Assembly: GCA_040755915.1 (NCBI GenBank) | Contig: JBFLWM010000029.1 | Coordinates: 1 to 58,020, forward strand | DNA: 58,020 nucleotides | From: Sulfurivermis sp040755915 | Lineage (GTDB): Bacteria; Pseudomonadota; Gammaproteobacteria; Thiohalomonadales; Thiohalomonadaceae | Direction of reading: 5' to 3' | Part shown: piece by piece, positions 15,703 through 24,565 of the stretch | How the letters are laid out: each line of letters starts with the position of its first letter | Position numbering within the stretch: the first letter of the stretch is position 1 | Translations under genes and position numbers: made by a program | Notes under the pieces: model-generated | Seen by the model: the letters and a program-made list of their open reading frames with translations, nothing else | Told to the model about the DNA's origin: nothing | Databases searched by the model: none

Positions 15703-17286
15703 ATGAGCCACTTCGACTGGCTGTCGGAACTGCTGGCCCGCTATCAGGACGAACGCGTGCTGGTGCGGCGCGGTTCGGCGCGGGAACTGGCACCGGCGCA
15801 CCTGCTGGAACTCGATGCCGAGGACTGGGGCCGCGCCGCGCAGGTCGCCGCACAGTTCGGCTGCCGCTGGGCCGGCGTGTGGGCCGAGCAGCACGATGAC
15901 AGCTTGCTGATCAGCGCAGCCCTGGCATATCAGGGAGATCACCTGCTGCTGCGCACCGCCGTGCCGCTGGCTGCGCCCCGGCTGCCGTCGCAGACGCCGT
16001 ACTATCCCGGCGCCGATCGCATGGAGCGCCACGTGCAGGACATGCACGGCGTGGTGTACAGCGATCATCCGGACGGGCGCCGCTGGAGCCGCCACAACCG
16101 CTGGGCCGCCGATCATTATCCGCTGCGCCGGGACTTCGCCGCCGACAGCGCGCCGCTGCCCGCCGCGCCGGAACAGGATTACCCATTCATCCAGACCCAG
16201 GGCGCCGGCGCCTATGAGATTCCGGTCGGTCCGGTGCATGCCGGTATCATCGAGCCGGGCCACTTCCGCTTCCAGGCGGTGGGCGAGATGGTGCTCAATC
16301 TGGAGCAGCGCCTCGGCTACGTGCACAAGGGCATCGAGAAGATCGCCGAGGGCCGCGATGCACACGGTCTGGCGCGTCTCGCCGGCCGCGTCTCCGGCGA
16401 CAGCACGGTGCATCATGCCTGGGCCGCCTGCATGGCGATGGAACGCGCGGCAAAGATCACGGTGCCGCCGCGCGCGCAGGCACTGCGTGCCGTGTACGCC
16501 GAGCGCGAGCGCATCGCCAACCATCTGGGCGACATCGGCGCCATCTGCAACGACGTCGCCTTTGCCTTCGCCTTCCAGCAATTCGCCCGCCTGCGCGAGC
16601 TGTGGCTGCGCGACAACGCCGCCTGCGGCGGCCACCGCCTGCTGATGGACTGCATCGTGCCCGGCGGTGTGGCGCGCGATCCGGATGCCGGACAACTTCA
16701 GCGCCTGCGCGCAGCCATCGATCCGCTGCGTCGCGAACTGGCCACGCTGTATCCGATCCTCGACGACCATCCCTCGCTGGAGGATCGCCTCGCCACCACC
16801 GGCGTGCTGAGCGCAGAACAGGCGCAGCGCCTCGGCTGCCTCGGCTACGTCGGCAAGGCCAGCGGCCAGGACTGCGACCTGCGCCGCGATCACCCCTACG
16901 CCCCCTACGACCGCCTGCACGTTCCTTCGCCCCTGTTCCAGACCGGTGATGTCGAGGCGCGCTTGCAGGTGCGCATGCAGGAGGTCCTCGACTCACTGGA
17001 ACTGCTGGTGGTGCTGCTCGATACCCTGCCCGATGGCGCGGTGCATGTACCGTGGCAGGCGCCTGCCGCCGGCAGCGAGGGACTGGGTCTGGTGGAAGGC
17101 TGGCGTGGCGAGATCCTGAGCCATGTGCGCTTCGGCGCCGACGGCCGCATCGCCCGCTACTTCCCGCGCGACCCGAGCTGGTTCAACTGGCCGGCGCTGG
17201 AACTGCTGATTCACGGCAACATCGTTCCCGACTTCCCCGTCTGCAACAAGTCGGTGAACGGCTCCTACTCGGGACACGATCTGTGA
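15703..17286 (+). CDS. Ehr-type complex large subunit (HyfG/NuoCD-like) lacking nickel ligands
   Basis: A 527-residue protein fusing a NuoC-like domain (about 1-150) to a NuoD/hydrogenase-large-subunit-like domain. In group 4 hydrogenases the N-terminal nickel motif reads RVCGxC; here it is RVSGDS, with Ser231 and Ser234 replacing both cysteines. Near the C-terminus (NKSVNGSYSGHDL) there is no CxxC either; Cys514 is isolated. Nickel binding is therefore not expected. This matches the energy-converting hydrogenase-related (Ehr) group, whose catalytic role is unknown. The start at 15703 is the first ATG giving the family N-terminus, after a REP element. Confidence 0.88.
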   Translation: MSHFDWLSELLARYQDERVLVRRGSARELAPAHLLELDAEDWGRAAQVAAQFGCRWAGVWAEQHDDSLLISAALAYQGDHLLLRTAVPLAAPRLPSQTPYYPGADRMERHVQDMHGVVYSDHPDGRRWSRHNRWAADHYPLRRDFAADSAPLPAAPEQDYPFIQTQGAGAYEIPVGPVHAGIIEPGHFRFQAVGEMVLNLEQRLGYVHKGIEKIAEGRDAHGLARLAGRVSGDSTVHHAWAACMAMERAAKITVPPRAQALRAVYAERERIANHLGDIGAICNDVAFAFAFQQFARLRELWLRDNAACGGHRLLMDCIVPGGVARDPDAGQLQRLRAAIDPLRRELATLYPILDDHPSLEDRLATTGVLSAEQAQRLGCLGYVGKASGQDCDLRRDHPYAPYDRLHVPSPLFQTGDVEARLQVRMQEVLDSLELLVVLLDTLPDGAVHVPWQAPAAGSEGLGLVEGWRGEILSHVRFGADGRIARYFPRDPSWFNWPALELLIHGNIVPDFPVCNKSVNGSYSGHDL

Positions 17287-17293
17287 GGCGCCC

Positions 17294-17812
17294 ATGCTGA
17301 GAATCCTCAACAAGATACGCCAGACCGGACTCATCACCGAAGACCTGCCGCGCGATGCCGTGCTGGAACAGGTGGGCGAACAACTGCGCGCCGGCATCGC
17401 GCGGCAGTTCCAGGGCAGCCTCGCCATCCGCCAGGTGGACGCCGGTTCCTGCAACGCCTGCGAGCTGGAGATCCACGCCCTCAACAACGGCTACTACGAC
17501 ATCGAGCGCTACGGCGTGCACTTCGTCGCCTCGCCGCGCCATGCCGATGTGCTGCTGGTCACCGGCCCGGTGTCGGTGCACATGGAAACCGCCCTGCTGC
17601 GCACTTATGAAGCGACACCGGCGCCGAGGCTGGTGATCGCCGCCGGCGACTGCGCCGCTTGCGGCGGTGAATTCGGCTGCTCCTATGCCAGCCGCGGCGC
17701 CGTCAGCAACGTCATCCCGGTGGATGCGGTCATCCCCGGCTGCCCGCCGACGCCGCTGGCCCTGCTGCAGGGCCTCCTGCAAGCCCTGCAGTTCCCGCAA
17801 ACCGCCCCCTGA
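17294..17812 (+). CDS. Ehr-type complex small subunit (HyfI/NuoB-like, 4Fe-4S)
   Basis: A 172-residue NuoB-like protein that should hold the terminal [4Fe-4S] cluster. Cys53 and Cys56 (GSCNACELE), Cys120 (GDCAACGG) and Cys150 (PGCPPTP) are all present, so the cluster can form even though the partner large subunit has no Ni site. It starts 7 nt after the large-subunit stop. No HyfH-like ferredoxin subunit and no HyfA gene is seen, so the electron partner of this cluster is not encoded here. Confidence 0.9.
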   Translation: MLRILNKIRQTGLITEDLPRDAVLEQVGEQLRAGIARQFQGSLAIRQVDAGSCNACELEIHALNNGYYDIERYGVHFVASPRHADVLLVTGPVSVHMETALLRTYEATPAPRLVIAAGDCAACGGEFGCSYASRGAVSNVIPVDAVIPGCPPTPLALLQGLLQALQFPQTAP

Positions 17813-18018
17813 ACGCGGCGGCGGCCTCTCCTGTCGGTAGACGGGCGATGCGGGCGTTTGTGTCAATCCGCCAAATATCTTTAGCGACAATACGTTAGCC
17901 TGTTTTCCGAGACTCGGTACCAACTATCTATCCCAAAATAGCCACATCCTATCCCTGCACCTGCACGCGCTGTTGCTCTAGTCTTGGGCCGTTAGCAACG
18001 AGCAGCGAGGGTCACTAC

Positions 18019-18231
18019 ATGATTCCTGTATTGTCTCCATTGCCAGGCACACTGCTGGAAGATGCATCGGAAGAAGCGCTGCACAACGATATTCTTTATT
18101 ACAAGGCCATGCTGGCGGAGGCCGCTCGCAAAACCGGCTCACTACGCCATCTCAGCCCCGCTGCCCTGCGCCAGAAGCTGCAAGACTGCGAAGGTCGCCT
18201 GCGGCGGTTGCGAAACTGCCGTCACCGCTAA
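18019..18231 (+). CDS. Hypothetical small protein (70 aa)
   Basis: The frame starts at an ATG preceded by GAGGG 8 nt upstream. The protein is soluble and helical (EEALHNDILYYKAMLAEAAR, then LRQKLQDCEGRLRRLRNCRHR) with a basic C-terminus, and could form a coiled coil. I recognise no family. The 206 nt between the Ehr operon and this gene hold no other frame I can support. A hairpin at 18298-18328 follows. Confidence 0.5.
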   Translation: MIPVLSPLPGTLLEDASEEALHNDILYYKAMLAEAARKTGSLRHLSPAALRQKLQDCEGRLRRLRNCRHR

Positions 18232-18297
18232 TCTGAACCCCAGGGACGAGCAGGCGCCCGCACCCTGCATCCACACCATCAGTCCGCATGGATGCAA

Positions 18298-18328
18298 GCC
18301 ACGGTGCGGCGCCATGACGCACCGTGGC
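18298..18328. terminator. Bidirectional hairpin between convergent genes
   Basis: GCCACGGTGCG (18298-18308) and CGCACCGTGGC (18318-18328) form a perfect 11-bp stem with a 9-nt loop. There is no clear T run on either side. It lies between the plus-strand gene ending at 18231 and the minus-strand regulator ending at 18431. Confidence 0.5.
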
Positions 18329-18430
18329 ATTCCGGACCTGCCTGATTAAAACCACCTGTACAACCGCCCTGCACTGCGCACCTCTGCTCAGCGAAGCCCT
18401 GAAAACGCCGCGCGCCGGCAGACAGCGTCA

Positions 18431-19498
18431 CTACGTCGCAATACTGCGACAGGCAAAATGAACATCGCCCGCGGGCGCGGCCGATTTTAAACACGGCAAC
18501 TGCATGACATTGGCCACCGCACGGCGCGTTGCCGCAGGCGGCGGCGGCCCCAGCAACTCGGCAACCTGTGCCATGTCACGCAGAGACAGCGCGCGCAACA
18601 CTCTTCCATAAGACAAGTGCGGGGCCAACATCTCGATAAATCCATAGCCATAACGCCGCATCAGGCTGTCACGACGCAGGCACACATACGCCGTGACAGG
18701 CGCAAAAAGCCCCGCCGCATCATGCACCACCAAATCACCATCAAGCGCGGCATCGTATGCGCCACCACACAGAACACCCACGACATTCGTGCCGCGAATG
18801 ATGGATTTGAAGAAATCGGCATCATTGGAGGCATAAGCGATGTCCGGAACCACGCCCGCGGCTGCAAATGCAGCGTCAACACTGACACGTCCGGCGTGCC
18901 CCGTCACATATGTTGCCAATGGATACTCCGCCAGTGTTTCGAGTGACAGCCCCGCGCCGTCGTGCAGCTGGTGACGTTGTGCCGTCACAACGGACAATTC
19001 ATGACAGGCATACGGCAGAGATACCAGGTCACCATTTCGGGTGATGTGCTCCGTAACCAGCGCAAAATCTATCCCGCCCTCCGCCACCAGACGCGACATT
19101 TCCTGTGACGAACCTCGCAGCACATTCACTAAAACGTCAGGGTAGTCCTGCTTGAACCGGGCAATCAGCGGAGACAGGGCGCTGCTGGCACACATATCCG
19201 CGCTGCCTATTGTCAGCACGCCGGCAGCCGCATGCCGCATCCCCTGCGCCAGACGCTGCACGCCATCCACTCCGTTGAGCACATCTCCTACCATCTCCAT
19301 GATGGCAGCACCTTCCAGCGTCAATCCGGTCAGCTTGCCACCCGCCCGCTGAAACATGCGCACCGCCAGTTCATCTTCAAGCATCCGGATGTAACGACTC
19401 ACGTTGGGAGGCGTATTATTCAAGGCGCGTGCTGCCGCGGAGATATTCATACCGTGCCTGACCACCTCATGGATACTGCGCAGCTGCTGCAAGGTCAT
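18431..19498 (-). CDS. LysR-family regulator, CysB-like paralogue
   Basis: A 355-residue LysR-type regulator with a CysB-like N-terminus (winged HTH about 1-60: MTLQQLRSIHEVVRHGMNIS, ARALNNTPPNVSRYIR). The effector domain follows. The CysB ligand-loop signature TTHTQARY is replaced by GSADMCASS, so sulfate or acetylserine binding as in CysB is unlikely and a different effector is probable. It is about 30 residues longer than CysB at the C-terminus. It lies 15 nt downstream of the DUF3579 gene, probably in one operon, and is divergent from the cysB-like gene at 20037. Confidence 0.85.
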   Translation of the reverse strand: MTLQQLRSIHEVVRHGMNISAAARALNNTPPNVSRYIRMLEDELAVRMFQRAGGKLTGLTLEGAAIMEMVGDVLNGVDGVQRLAQGMRHAAAGVLTIGSADMCASSALSPLIARFKQDYPDVLVNVLRGSSQEMSRLVAEGGIDFALVTEHITRNGDLVSLPYACHELSVVTAQRHQLHDGAGLSLETLAEYPLATYVTGHAGRVSVDAAFAAAGVVPDIAYASNDADFFKSIIRGTNVVGVLCGGAYDAALDGDLVVHDAAGLFAPVTAYVCLRRDSLMRRYGYGFIEMLAPHLSYGRVLRALSLRDMAQVAELLGPPPPAATRRAVANVMQLPCLKSAAPAGDVHFACRSIAT

Positions 19499-19513
19499 CA
19501 ATACACCCCCACC

Positions 19514-19894
19514 TCAAATCGAATAGAGTCGCAAACCGTTATTCCGGCCGAACATAACCATGAAGTCATAAAGCGGCGGATCGATTTCGTTCAAGATCCT
19601 TGCGATCCACAGTGAATAGATGCCATCTTCGATGACGACCTTCACATACGGGTTGATGATTCTTCCACGCATGTCGATACAGTATGAACAGTTTATTGTT
19701 GCAGCAGCCGCAAGTCGCTGACACCAGTCACTCGGGCGAAATGGACGTCCGTCCTGACCAACCCCGGTGACAACGACCGCTGTGGCAAATGACACAACCT
19801 CGCACTTCTCCGCTGTCTCATTTGCAACATCGAAGAACTGTCTGCGCGACTCCATGCCAGGCGCCGCCGCCCACTCCATCTGCTCCTGCAACAT
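19514..19894 (-). CDS. DUF3579 family protein
   Basis: A 126-residue soluble protein. The core DWCQRLA...YVKVV...LNEIDPPLYDFMVMFGRNNGLR matches the DUF3579 family found in beta- and gammaproteobacteria; its function is unknown. The start at 19894 is preferred because GAGG lies 5 nt upstream; an ATG 21 nt earlier lacks a ribosome binding site. It is cotranscribed with the LysR gene downstream. Confidence 0.75.
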   Translation of the reverse strand: MLQEQMEWAAAPGMESRRQFFDVANETAEKCEVVSFATAVVVTGVGQDGRPFRPSDWCQRLAAAATINCSYCIDMRGRIINPYVKVVIEDGIYSLWIARILNEIDPPLYDFMVMFGRNNGLRLYSI

Positions 19895-19983
19895 ATTGAC
19901 CTCGCTATATGCCATGTGTGCAGAATATGCAGCGCACGGCTGGGGTTAGGAACATGCACGGTTCGGCACCCTAACAATGGATT

Positions 19984-20014
19984 GATAGGATGTAAAAGAA
20001 CATGTATTCCTATC
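19984..20014. promoter_or_regulatory. Inverted repeat upstream of the cysB-like gene
   Basis: GATAGGA (19984-19990) and TCCTATC (20008-20014) form a 7-bp dyad with a 17-bp spacer, in the region shared by two divergent transcripts. The position, 23-53 nt before the cysB-like ATG, suits LysR-type autoregulation. This is inference only. Confidence 0.35.
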
Positions 20015-20036
20015 TATAGACTGCAAGGTTATATGA

Positions 20037-21008
20037 ATGAAACTGCAACAATTGCGCTATATCTGGGAGGTCAGCCGCCAGGGCCTGAACATCTCCGCGG
20101 CAGCGGCGACTCTCCACACCTCACAACCAGGAATCAGCAAACAGATCAGATTGCTTGAGGAGGAACTGGGTCTGGAACTGTTTACCCGCGTCGGCAAGCA
20201 GTTGGCAGCCATCACGCCGGCGGGACAGCGGATCGTCGAACTGGCAGGACACATCGTCACGGATGCCTCGGCCATCAAGCAGCTGGCGCTCGAACATACC
20301 GACCCGCACAGCGGCAACCTGTCGATTGCCACCACCCACACTCAGGCACGCTACTGGCTCCCCAAGCGCATCGCCGGCTTCATTCGCCGCTATCCTGGCG
20401 TGCGCCTGCACATGAATCAGGGCACACCCATGCAGATTGCCGAGATGGTATCCATGGGACTGGTAGACATGGCCATTGCGACGGAAGCAATGGAGCACTT
20501 TGACAACCTTCTCCTCCTGCCGCTGTATCGCTGGAATCGCAGCATCATCGTGCCGGCCGGTCACCCCCTCACTGAGGTACGGCCATTAACCCTGGAAGCG
20601 ATTGCCGAATACCCCATCGTTACCTACGTCTTCGGTTTCACCGGACGCTTCCAGCTCGACTCCGCCTTCGCGGCACACGGCCTCGACCCCAATGTTGTAT
20701 TCACTGCCACCGATGCCGATGTCATAAAAACCTACGTCCGCCTTGGCCTGGGTATCGGCATCGTGGCACATATGGCCTACGACCCCCATATCGACAGTGA
20801 CCTGTGTGCCCTGGAGGCAGATCATCTGTTCGACAGCAGCGTCACCAAGATCGGCCTGAAACGCGGCATCTTCCTGCGCCGCTACATGTATGACTTGTTC
20901 GAAATGCTGGCACCGCACCTGACGCGTGCCACCGTCGAAAAGGCCGTCAGCCTGCCGACGCAGGCCGATGTCGATGCGCTATTCGAGCTGGACCTGCCTG
21001 TTTATTGA
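20037..21008 (+). CDS. cysB: CysB-type LysR regulator of sulfur assimilation
   Basis: A 323-residue protein, almost the length of enterobacterial CysB. The N-terminus MKLQQLRYIWEVSRQGLNIS and the effector-loop motif TTHTQARYWLP, whose Thr and Gln residues contact sulfate or acetylserine in CysB, are intact. It is therefore likely to activate cysteine-biosynthesis genes in the cytoplasm. It is alone on the plus strand, divergent from DUF3579-LysR. The start is the second of two close ATGs, preceded by AAGG. Confidence 0.9.
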   Translation: MKLQQLRYIWEVSRQGLNISAAAATLHTSQPGISKQIRLLEEELGLELFTRVGKQLAAITPAGQRIVELAGHIVTDASAIKQLALEHTDPHSGNLSIATTHTQARYWLPKRIAGFIRRYPGVRLHMNQGTPMQIAEMVSMGLVDMAIATEAMEHFDNLLLLPLYRWNRSIIVPAGHPLTEVRPLTLEAIAEYPIVTYVFGFTGRFQLDSAFAAHGLDPNVVFTATDADVIKTYVRLGLGIGIVAHMAYDPHIDSDLCALEADHLFDSSVTKIGLKRGIFLRRYMYDLFEMLAPHLTRATVEKAVSLPTQADVDALFELDLPVY

Positions 21009-21097
21009 TAAAAGCCAGGCAGGACGACCCTGCCCCGCGATGGACCGCCGGGTCTTGCTCAGGTCACGTGCGGATAGATTTCCATCTCATACCCCGC

Positions 21098-21448
21098 TCA
21101 CTGCATGAACGCTGAGCGCAGGTAATTCAGGACATCGTACATTTCCCGTTTGTTCAGCATCTGCGGCGGCATCATGCCGGCACTGTAGTTGCGTCCCGGC
21201 GTGCTGATACCGTTGCGCAGGCTTTGCATCAGTTCGTCATCGGACTTGGTCAGGCGGTACCACTCCTCGCGAAAGTCCACCGCCATGCCATTGTTGCCGC
21301 GTCCATCGGCACCATGGCACATACTGCAGCGCTGCATGAATATTTCCCGTCCCTGATCGGGGTTTCCCTGGAATGCCTGCGCCGTCATGAGCGGCATCAT
21401 GGAAATCACCACTACCGGCAGCAATGCCTTCATCCTGTCTCGCATCAT
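21098..21448 (-). CDS. Monohaem class I cytochrome c
   Basis: A 116-residue exported protein with a signal peptide ending near MTAQAF and one haem site CSMCH followed by GADGRGNNG. The likely distal Met lies in GMMPPQM near the C-terminus. This is the pattern of small soluble periplasmic electron carriers. The start at 21448 has GAGGAG 6 nt upstream. It is the last gene of the cytochrome cluster, 34 nt after the gene at 21483. Confidence 0.85.
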   Translation of the reverse strand: MMRDRMKALLPVVVISMMPLMTAQAFQGNPDQGREIFMQRCSMCHGADGRGNNGMAVDFREEWYRLTKSDDELMQSLRNGISTPGRNYSAGMMPPQMLNKREMYDVLNYLRSAFMQ

Positions 21449-21482
21449 CACTCTCTCCTCAACCACCATATTCTGATGTTAA

Positions 21483-23093
21483 TCATTGAGCTTCCTTGCG
21501 TGCCGGATAGGGGGTGCGCACACTGGTTTGCATCAGCGGGACCGGTGCACCGCCGTACGTCCCGGCTGCAAAGCGGCATCCGGGCAATGAATCGCCATCC
21601 TGGTCAGCGATCTCACGCACAAACGCCGCAATGCGCGTTCCCTGCTCAACCGCTGACAAGGCCGCAACCTCAGCAGCAAAGGCGGCACCGCGCTGCGCCA
21701 GTGCCTGCTCCAGTGTCAACGGCTCACCACTTTGCGGCGGCTCGCACTGCAACAACCCGCCCCGTTTCAATACTCCCTGAATCAGCAGTTCACCACGCTG
21801 GCGCGCCTCCGCATCGTTCTCCCGTCGCAACCAGCGCAGGACCAGCGCAAACAAATGACCGTCATAGGCGGAAGCGGTAAACCCGGCTGCGGTACGATAC
21901 ACGCCCGCCTCTGCCGACCAATAATCAGTTTCCAGCAGTGAAGTTACGCGCTGCTGCAACGCAAACGTCCCCTGCACACCGAACTGTTCGGCATGCTGCA
22001 GCATGGACAGGGTGGCAAGCGGATCTTCCAGCGAACGCACGGTGGCGTACAACGGCGCGGCCTTGCGTACCAGATAGCCGCGCGGCGGCGACTCAGCATC
22101 TGCGGATACCCGGAGCAGAAAGTCCAGCTGCTGCCGCCCGAGTTGCTGTGCCCGTACCTGCAGCGGACCGGTCTGCTGCGCCAGCAGAGCCAGCGCCTCC
22201 AGCCATTGCGCCATGTCCTCCAGCATCACGCGATCGCCCGGTCCTGTCCTGGGATCATAGACATCGACCACACTGCCCGCGGCGGCATCGAAGTGGCGAC
22301 GCACGATTCCCGTGAACAGGGCTTCAATGTGCTGCTGAACCTTGGCGCGCCAGTCTTTGCCCCGGGCGCCCAGCATGGCGACGGCGGCCTCCGTCTCAAT
22401 CAGACCGCGCAGCAGCGTCGCCTGCGAAAACAACCGGCTGCGCGCATCCACAACTGCCCAGGCATTCCCGTCACGCCGTATCATCTCCGGCATATATCCC
22501 TGCGGCGCCAGGGTCAGCAGTTGCGCCGTCACGACCTCATACTCCCGGCGCAGGGAATCCAGCAACCATTCACGTTCCGGGGCCGCCGGCTGCAAACGGG
22601 CCAGCAACAACGCCTTGGCGGAGAGTGATTTTCCCACCGCCGCCGGCGTCGTCTGCGGCTCCATTTCGTCGCTGCGCCAGCGGCGCGTTTCCCGCCGGGC
22701 GGCATCGGGTTCCTGGCTGTAACGCGGCAGGGCGCGCAGGTAACCGATTCCCACACTTCCCTTCTCCGCTGCCGGTCCGGCGTGCGAATCACGTATCACA
22801 GAATCCATTCCGGCAGTGACCGTGGCCAGCCATTCCTTGCGCACGCCCGGCGCAATATCGGCCTGGTCGAGCCACAGCAGCAGCTCGCGATATACCGCCA
22901 TGGCATACAACGGGGAATAATAAAAATCGATGTGATATTTCTCCTGCCGATTCAGGTCGTAACTGCGGGCATACTGCTCCACCCGCTGCAGCACCCGTTG
23001 CTGGGCAGCATCACTGTTCGCCATGGCCCCCGTTGGCAACACACACATGCCGGCCAGGGCCAGCCATGAAAAATATCGTCGCATCACCGCCAC
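21483..23093 (-). CDS. Exported hypothetical protein, mainly helical
   Basis: A 536-residue protein with a clear signal peptide (cleavage near GAMANSDA). The rest is rich in helices with repeated Tyr/Trp/Leu pairs, for example YHIDFYYSPLYAMAVYREL, and may form an alpha-solenoid or (alpha/alpha) barrel. It has two Cys and no CxxCH. I do not recognise a family. Its place between the ResB-like lipoprotein gene and the monohaem gene suggests a periplasmic role in assembling or docking the cytochromes; this is inference. Confidence 0.7.
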   Translation of the reverse strand: MAVMRRYFSWLALAGMCVLPTGAMANSDAAQQRVLQRVEQYARSYDLNRQEKYHIDFYYSPLYAMAVYRELLLWLDQADIAPGVRKEWLATVTAGMDSVIRDSHAGPAAEKGSVGIGYLRALPRYSQEPDAARRETRRWRSDEMEPQTTPAAVGKSLSAKALLLARLQPAAPEREWLLDSLRREYEVVTAQLLTLAPQGYMPEMIRRDGNAWAVVDARSRLFSQATLLRGLIETEAAVAMLGARGKDWRAKVQQHIEALFTGIVRRHFDAAAGSVVDVYDPRTGPGDRVMLEDMAQWLEALALLAQQTGPLQVRAQQLGRQQLDFLLRVSADAESPPRGYLVRKAAPLYATVRSLEDPLATLSMLQHAEQFGVQGTFALQQRVTSLLETDYWSAEAGVYRTAAGFTASAYDGHLFALVLRWLRRENDAEARQRGELLIQGVLKRGGLLQCEPPQSGEPLTLEQALAQRGAAFAAEVAALSAVEQGTRIAAFVREIADQDGDSLPGCRFAAGTYGGAPVPLMQTSVRTPYPARKEAQ

Positions 23094-23116
23094 CTCCCCG
23101 CCTGCGGCCGAGTCAG

Positions 23117-23725
23117 TTACTCGTGGGCAGCCAGCAGGCGCAGAACCACCAGCTCTTTGCTCACGGTATTGAAGTCAGGGTAATCGCGGAACAACCATCC
23201 CTTCTCCACCACCGCGTCATTGCGCAGCACGCTCACCTGCAAGGCGGGATTCGACAGCTCGACACCCTCGCTGGTGACCTGGCTGAAATCGCTCATATAC
23301 GCGGGCAGGAAAGCCCCAATGGCCAAACTGAGTCCGTCCTTTTCCAGCGTAACCTGATCGCCCGGAGCTACGCGCAACTCGCGCTGCACCCCGCCCAGCG
23401 ACACCTCCAGCGTCACCGCTTTCCAGCGCGCACGCACACCATCCGGCACAATGACTTGCGGCTCGTTGCGCGGCCGCGTGGCATGTCCCGCGGCCGGCGG
23501 CGCCTGATCGGTCAGCCCCGCCAGCGTCGGGTGCCCGGTGGGCAACTGTGCCAATACCTCCGCCGGCTCCACCTTCACCTCGGTAGGCGGATGATCCGCC
23601 GGCATGGCCTGAGGTGCCGTCGCCGTTGGCTGGGCGGGTGCCGTCTCCTGGACCGGCTCCTTGTCACACCCGGACGTCAATACCACCGTCATGAGAACTG
23701 CGCCTACTGCCATCATTCGTTTCAT
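23117..23725 (-). CDS. Lipoprotein with a ResB-like C-terminal domain
   Basis: A 202-residue protein with a lipobox (LTSGC, Cys near residue 20), then a Pro/Ala-rich linker and a beta-rich C-terminal domain of about 110 residues. The run AFLPAYMSDF...NPALQVSV...GWLFRDYPDF resembles the periplasmic domain of ResB/Ccs1 proteins as I remember it. It directly follows ccsA, so it may complete a split System II synthetase or hold apocytochrome. The start at 23725 has GGAG 7 nt upstream. Confidence 0.65.
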   Translation of the reverse strand: MKRMMAVGAVLMTVVLTSGCDKEPVQETAPAQPTATAPQAMPADHPPTEVKVEPAEVLAQLPTGHPTLAGLTDQAPPAAGHATRPRNEPQVIVPDGVRARWKAVTLEVSLGGVQRELRVAPGDQVTLEKDGLSLAIGAFLPAYMSDFSQVTSEGVELSNPALQVSVLRNDAVVEKGWLFRDYPDFNTVSKELVVLRLLAAHE

Positions 23726-23782
23726 CACCACACTCCAATCAACAATTAGACTCAGAAACAGCACTTCCACCATCTGCCGTCA

Positions 23783-24565
23783 TCAGCGGAACAGGTACTG
23801 GCCATGCATGCTGTAGCGCACCAGCACAAGGCCATAGGTCGTGAACAGCAACATGGCATAGGGCAACAAGGCCAGGCGGCAACCACGCTGCCCGCTCCAG
23901 CCAGGGCGCAGCATCAGATGGCACACGGCGGCATAGGCCAGTGCCGTGGCCAGCGCCCAGCTCTCGATGGGATCCCAACCCCAAAAGCGTCCCCAGGCGA
24001 GATAGGCCCAATAGGCGCCGGTTGCCACCATCGCACTCCACAGCAACAGCACCCACCACAACAAGCGGCTGCAACGCAGTTCCTGTTCCCTGCCCCCCAA
24101 CAGGGCGAGCGATGCCGCCAGGGTTGCCAGCGTTACCGCCAGACTGTTGAGCGGCGCATGCACCTGCAGCCAGAAGATGCGCAGTGCCGGACTCCAGGGA
24201 TAGACGTTCTGGCTGTAACCCAGCGCGCCGAGCACCAGCACCGCCGCCGCCAGCACCATCAACGCAGCGGCACGGCGCAGGTCGGGACGGCGCCACTGTG
24301 CCAACCCATAGCCGCAGACCAGAAACAGCGCGTCCAGCGTAAGGTCTTCATAACGCGTCACGATCGGCAACTGCCCCTGCCCATACCAGCGCAACAAAAA
24401 CAGCGCCACATGCACCAGCCATGCGCCGGCCAGCAACACCAGGGCACCCGATTGCAGGCGCGGCCGTCCCACCAGCAGCAGCGCACTCAGCAGATAGACG
24501 GTGCCGACACCAGCCTGCACCACCTGCACCAGCTCCGGCGTCAATACCGGCGTTGCCGCGCTCAC
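23783..24565 (-). CDS. ccsA: Cytochrome c maturation protein CcsA/ResC (System II)
   Basis: A 260-residue integral membrane protein with about eight spans. It contains the tryptophan-rich haem-handling motif WGRFWGWDPIESWAL and flanking conserved His residues, which in CcsA carry haem to the outer face and attach it with ResB. A GTG start at 24565 is chosen because GGAG lies 7 nt upstream and the GTG overlaps the resB stop (GTGA). The window also encodes all of System I (44163-51062), so this pair is probably dedicated to the local multihaem proteins. Confidence 0.9.
   Translation of the reverse strand: MSAATPVLTPELVQVVQAGVGTVYLLSALLLVGRPRLQSGALVLLAGAWLVHVALFLLRWYGQGQLPIVTRYEDLTLDALFLVCGYGLAQWRRPDLRRAAALMVLAAAVLVLGALGYSQNVYPWSPALRIFWLQVHAPLNSLAVTLATLAASLALLGGREQELRCSRLLWWVLLLWSAMVATGAYWAYLAWGRFWGWDPIESWALATALAYAAVCHLMLRPGWSGQRGCRLALLPYAMLLFTTYGLVLVRYSMHGQYLFR

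Noticed and set aside
10443..17812. Functional group 4 [NiFe] hydrogenase or formate hydrogenlyase
   Set aside because: Both N-terminal nickel-ligand cysteines are serines, no C-terminal CxxC is present, and no ferredoxin or maturation gene lies nearby.
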